A stretch of DNA of 64,000 bases from JAJDXW01 sp965214795 (GTDB lineage: Bacteria > Pseudomonadota > Gammaproteobacteria > HK1): NCBI GenBank assembly GCA_965214795.1, contig OZ243976.1, positions 3,286,001-3,350,000 on the forward strand, written 5' to 3'. Below, piece by piece: positions 61,653 through 64,000 of this stretch. Position 1 is the stretch's first letter, and each line of letters opens with the position of its first letter. The position numbers and the translations under genes are program-made. Under the pieces are notes generated by a model. The model was not told the DNA's origin and made no database searches. It saw nothing but the letters and a program-made list of their open reading frames with translations.

Positions 61653-62924
61653 TCATCCGAGCTTCATGTTGTCGATGCCGACGAGCTTGTCGTAGAGCAC
61701 GTAGAGCGCGAGCACGACCGCGAGCAGCAGGGCGCCAAGGGCCGCGGCGAGCCCCCAGTTGAGCGACACCTGCATGTGGTGGGCGATGAAGTTGCTGATG
61801 AGGGTCCCCGAGGTCCCCCCGACGAGGGCCGGGGTGATGTAGTACCCGATGGCGATGATGAAGACGAGGATGCTGCCCGCACCCACGCCGGCCACCGTGT
61901 TCGGCATGTAGACGCGCACGAAGGCGGTGAACGGATCCGCCCCGAGCGACCGTGCCGCCCGCATGTAGCTCGGCGGGATGGTCTTCATCACGCTATAGAG
62001 CGGCAGCACCATGAACGGCAGCAGGATGTGGGTCATGGCGATGATCGTCCCGGTGCGGTTGTGGATCATCGCGAGGCGGTTGTCGTCGTCGATGATCCCC
62101 ACCCACACGAGCAGGTCGTTGATGGCCCCCTGCTGCTGGAGAAGCGCGATCCAGCACGTGGTGCGCACCAGGAGCGAAGTCCAGAACGGCAGCAGCACCA
62201 TGATCATCAGCAGGTTGCTGGTGCGAACGGGCAGGGTTGCCATCAGGTACGAGATCGGGTAGCCGAGCAGGAGGCAGAGCACGGTGATGACGAGGCTCAG
62301 CAGCAGGGTCCGCCCGAACAGCCGGAGATAGATCTGCCGCTCCTCTTCCCGCGGAACGACGGAGCCGTCCGCGGTGAACCGAAGGTCGACGGCGGCGAGA
62401 TAGTACGAGGCGGTGTAAGCGTCGCTCTCGCGCCGGATGAGCCGCCAGACGTCGAGGTCCCCCCAGCGCTTGTCGATCCGGATCATCGCCTGCCGGTAGG
62501 GGGCCTCCCGGATGCGCTTCGCGCGCCGCCCGGTCTTGCGGAACAGGCTCGACATGCCGCCCAGCTCGTAGTTGAGCCGCACCCCGACCCGGCCGATGGT
62601 GCGGTTCTCCCGGCCCTCGACGAAATCGGCGACGAGGGCCTGGAACACCGGCTCTTCCGGCAGTTCTCCCGAGGTCGGATCCCAGTGCGCGAGCGCCGCC
62701 ACCGTGCGGTGGAGCACCTGGCCGACGAGCTGGTTCTCGACGCTTCGAAAGAGCATGTCCCCGATGGGGACGAGAAAGGTGATGAGCAGGAATGCGAACA
62801 GGGGCAGGACGAGCCCCAGCGCCTTGAGACGACTCCGCCGCAAGGCGCGAGCGAAGCTCACCTTGAGCGGAATCCCGTCGGCGGTGGTGAGCGTCGCGGG
62901 AGGGTCCGGAGCGATGGCGGCCAC
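61653..62924 (-). CDS. ABC transporter permease, PotB-like
   Basis: 423 residues from a GTG at 62924 with GGAAG upstream (an ATG at 62996 would add 24 residues). After the first helix (LGLVLPLFAFLLITFLVPIG) a ~130-residue non-membrane loop follows (about 70-200), larger than in E. coli PotB but known in marine/soil PotB-like permeases. The core has helices such as LVITVLCLLLGYPISYLMAT and LLMIMVLLPFWTSLLVRTTC and the EAA loop RAARSLGADPFTAFVRVYMP. Partner of the PotC-like permease in a polyamine-type importer. Confidence 0.92.
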   Translation of the reverse strand: MAAIAPDPPATLTTADGIPLKVSFARALRRSRLKALGLVLPLFAFLLITFLVPIGDMLFRSVENQLVGQVLHRTVAALAHWDPTSGELPEEPVFQALVADFVEGRENRTIGRVGVRLNYELGGMSSLFRKTGRRAKRIREAPYRQAMIRIDKRWGDLDVWRLIRRESDAYTASYYLAAVDLRFTADGSVVPREEERQIYLRLFGRTLLLSLVITVLCLLLGYPISYLMATLPVRTSNLLMIMVLLPFWTSLLVRTTCWIALLQQQGAINDLLVWVGIIDDDNRLAMIHNRTGTIIAMTHILLPFMVLPLYSVMKTIPPSYMRAARSLGADPFTAFVRVYMPNTVAGVGAGSILVFIIAIGYYITPALVGGTSGTLISNFIAHHMQVSLNWGLAAALGALLLAVVLALYVLYDKLVGIDNMKLG

Positions 62925-63036
62925 GGTGCTTCCAGGGTGAGGGTGAAACGGCGACGGGCCGGGGACCGAAGCGGGCGGCCCGCCGCCGTGGGTCAAGGGG
63001 GCGCGGTGTGTCGGCGCTACCGCGCCGCCGGACCCG

Positions 63037-64000
63037 TCAGCTCCTGGCGAGCCAGGCGTTGAACCGTTCGTTCATCTCGTCACCGTAATCCGCCCACCAC
63101 TCGATGTTGTTCGGAAGCATCCGCTTCGAGTTCGCAGGCGCGGTCGGCATGTGCGGCGCCATCTCGATGCCGAGCGCCGCATGCTTCCCGACGAGCGGAG
63201 CGGAGGACATCCGTGCCGGTCCGTAGGAGATGAACTTCGCCTGGTCCGCAAGCCGTTGGGTGTCCGTCGCGAAACGGAGGAACTCCATCACCAGATCGAT
63301 GTTCTTCCCCCCCTTCGGCACCGTCCAGCCGTCGAGATCGAACCATTGCCAGTCCCACATCATGGCGATGGGCTGCTTCTCCTCCTCGATGCCGGAGAAC
63401 AGGCGCCCGTTGTAGGCCGATGCCATCACCACCTCGCCGTCGGCCAGCAACTGGACCGGCACCGCCCCCTTCGTCCACCAGACGACCTGGCTCTTGATGG
63501 TGTCGAGCTTGGCGAACGCCCGGTCGAGGCCCTCCGGCGTGGAGAGCAGGTCGTAGACCTCCTCGAGCGCGACCCCCTCCGCGAGAAGCGCCCATTCGAT
63601 GTTGGCGAGAGGCTTCTTCTCGAGCGCGCGCTTGCCGGGGATCTTGTCGAGGTCGAACACGTCGGCGATCGTGGTCGGCGGGGTCTTCACCAGGTCCGTC
63701 CGGTAGCCGAACGTCGTCGAGTACACGATCTGGGGAATGAAGCACTCGCTCACGAGCGTGTCGCCGAAGTCCTCGGAGGCCGGGGTCCCGTCCGGCGCCG
63801 GGGCGAGCGCGTTGTCGAAGTCGATCTCGAGGACGAGACCTTCGTCGCAGGCGGTGATCGCATCGGACGCGATCATGTCGACGAGGTCCCAGGTGACGTT
63901 GTCCGCCTCGGCCATGGCGCGAAGCTTCGAGAGCCCCTCGGAGGAGGAGTCGTCGTTCAGGATCCGGATGTCGGGGTTCATCGCCATGTAGGGCTCGTGG
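63037..64000 (-). CDS. Polyamine-type extracellular solute-binding protein, N-terminus cut by window edge
   Basis: At least 320 residues, open to the right edge, so the signal peptide is not seen. PotD/PotF-like periplasmic binding protein: WDLVDMIASDAITACDEGLV, TTFGYRTDLVKTPPTTIADV, FDLDKIPGKRALEKKPLANI, a hinge with VVMASAYNGRLFSGIEEEKQ, and WQWFDLDGWTVPKGGKNIDL near the substrate pocket. It delivers the solute to the two permeases downstream on the same strand. The aspartates expected to bind amines cannot be assigned safely here. Confidence 0.92.
   Translation of the reverse strand, partial: HEPYMAMNPDIRILNDDSSSEGLSKLRAMAEADNVTWDLVDMIASDAITACDEGLVLEIDFDNALAPAPDGTPASEDFGDTLVSECFIPQIVYSTTFGYRTDLVKTPPTTIADVFDLDKIPGKRALEKKPLANIEWALLAEGVALEEVYDLLSTPEGLDRAFAKLDTIKSQVVWWTKGAVPVQLLADGEVVMASAYNGRLFSGIEEEKQPIAMMWDWQWFDLDGWTVPKGGKNIDLVMEFLRFATDTQRLADQAKFISYGPARMSSAPLVGKHAALGIEMAPHMPTAPANSKRMLPNNIEWWADYGDEMNERFNAWLARS

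Overview
The window looks like part of a gammaproteobacterial chromosome of very high GC (about 70 % by eye). The best lineage evidence is the gene order pyrG-kdsA-eno-ftsB-ispD-ispF-truD (33.6-40.6 kb, minus strand), typical of Gammaproteobacteria, with a TruD pseudouridine synthase and a single-chain PurL that carries its own glutaminase domain. One regulatory site does not fit: the imuA-imuB-dnaE2 mutagenesis operon is preceded by a GTTC-N7-GTTC site, the LexA box known from Alphaproteobacteria. I see no rRNA, tRNA or CRISPR array.

Layout. 0-3.4 kb: pyruvate carboxylase (cut by the left edge) and the wreck of a hydantoinase-type gene pair. 3.5-4.3 kb: a dienelactone hydrolase. 4.4-8.9 kb: a four-gene cassette of carbamoyltransferase, a 49-residue DUF5989 protein, an SxtJ-like membrane protein and an SGNH-hydrolase-like membrane-anchored protein. 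9.2-15.3 kb: imuA-imuB-dnaE2 with promoter and LexA operator. 16-23 kb: an outer-membrane beta-barrel protein, purL and msrPQ. 23-32 kb: an acyltransferase, a catabolic pair (haloalkane dehalogenase translationally coupled to a CoA-transferase), an enoyl-CoA hydratase, a TPR-methyltransferase fusion and several small proteins. 33-41 kb: smr, truD, ispF, ispD, ftsB, eno, kdsA, pyrG. 41-45.8 kb: a VapBC-type toxin-antitoxin pair, pepN and a Nudix hydrolase. 46-48.7 kb: a compact restriction-modification island. 49-58.3 kb: an orphan IlvM-like ACT protein, ridA, leuC, a retropepsin-like protein, leuD, GST, two acyl-CoA dehydrogenases, a PfkB kinase and pgi. 58.8-64 kb: an SDR, a Dyp-type peroxidase and a polyamine-type ABC importer (two permeases and a binding protein cut by the right edge).

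The most notable structure outside the genes is a set of three dispersed non-coding repeat families of about 100-270 bp. Family 1 has four copies (6.9, 15.4, 41.6, 48.8 kb) with a palindromic core and an AT-rich end. Family 2 has two inverted copies (36.1 and 40.7 kb) flanking ftsB-eno-kdsA-pyrG, and one supplies the ispD start codon. Family 3 has three copies (33.4, 49.4, 58.3 kb), two with terminal inverted repeats like MITEs. Several copies begin exactly at a stop codon. Lineage-specific low-complexity insertions also recur inside conserved enzymes (DnaE2, ImuB, PurL, PyrG, PepN).
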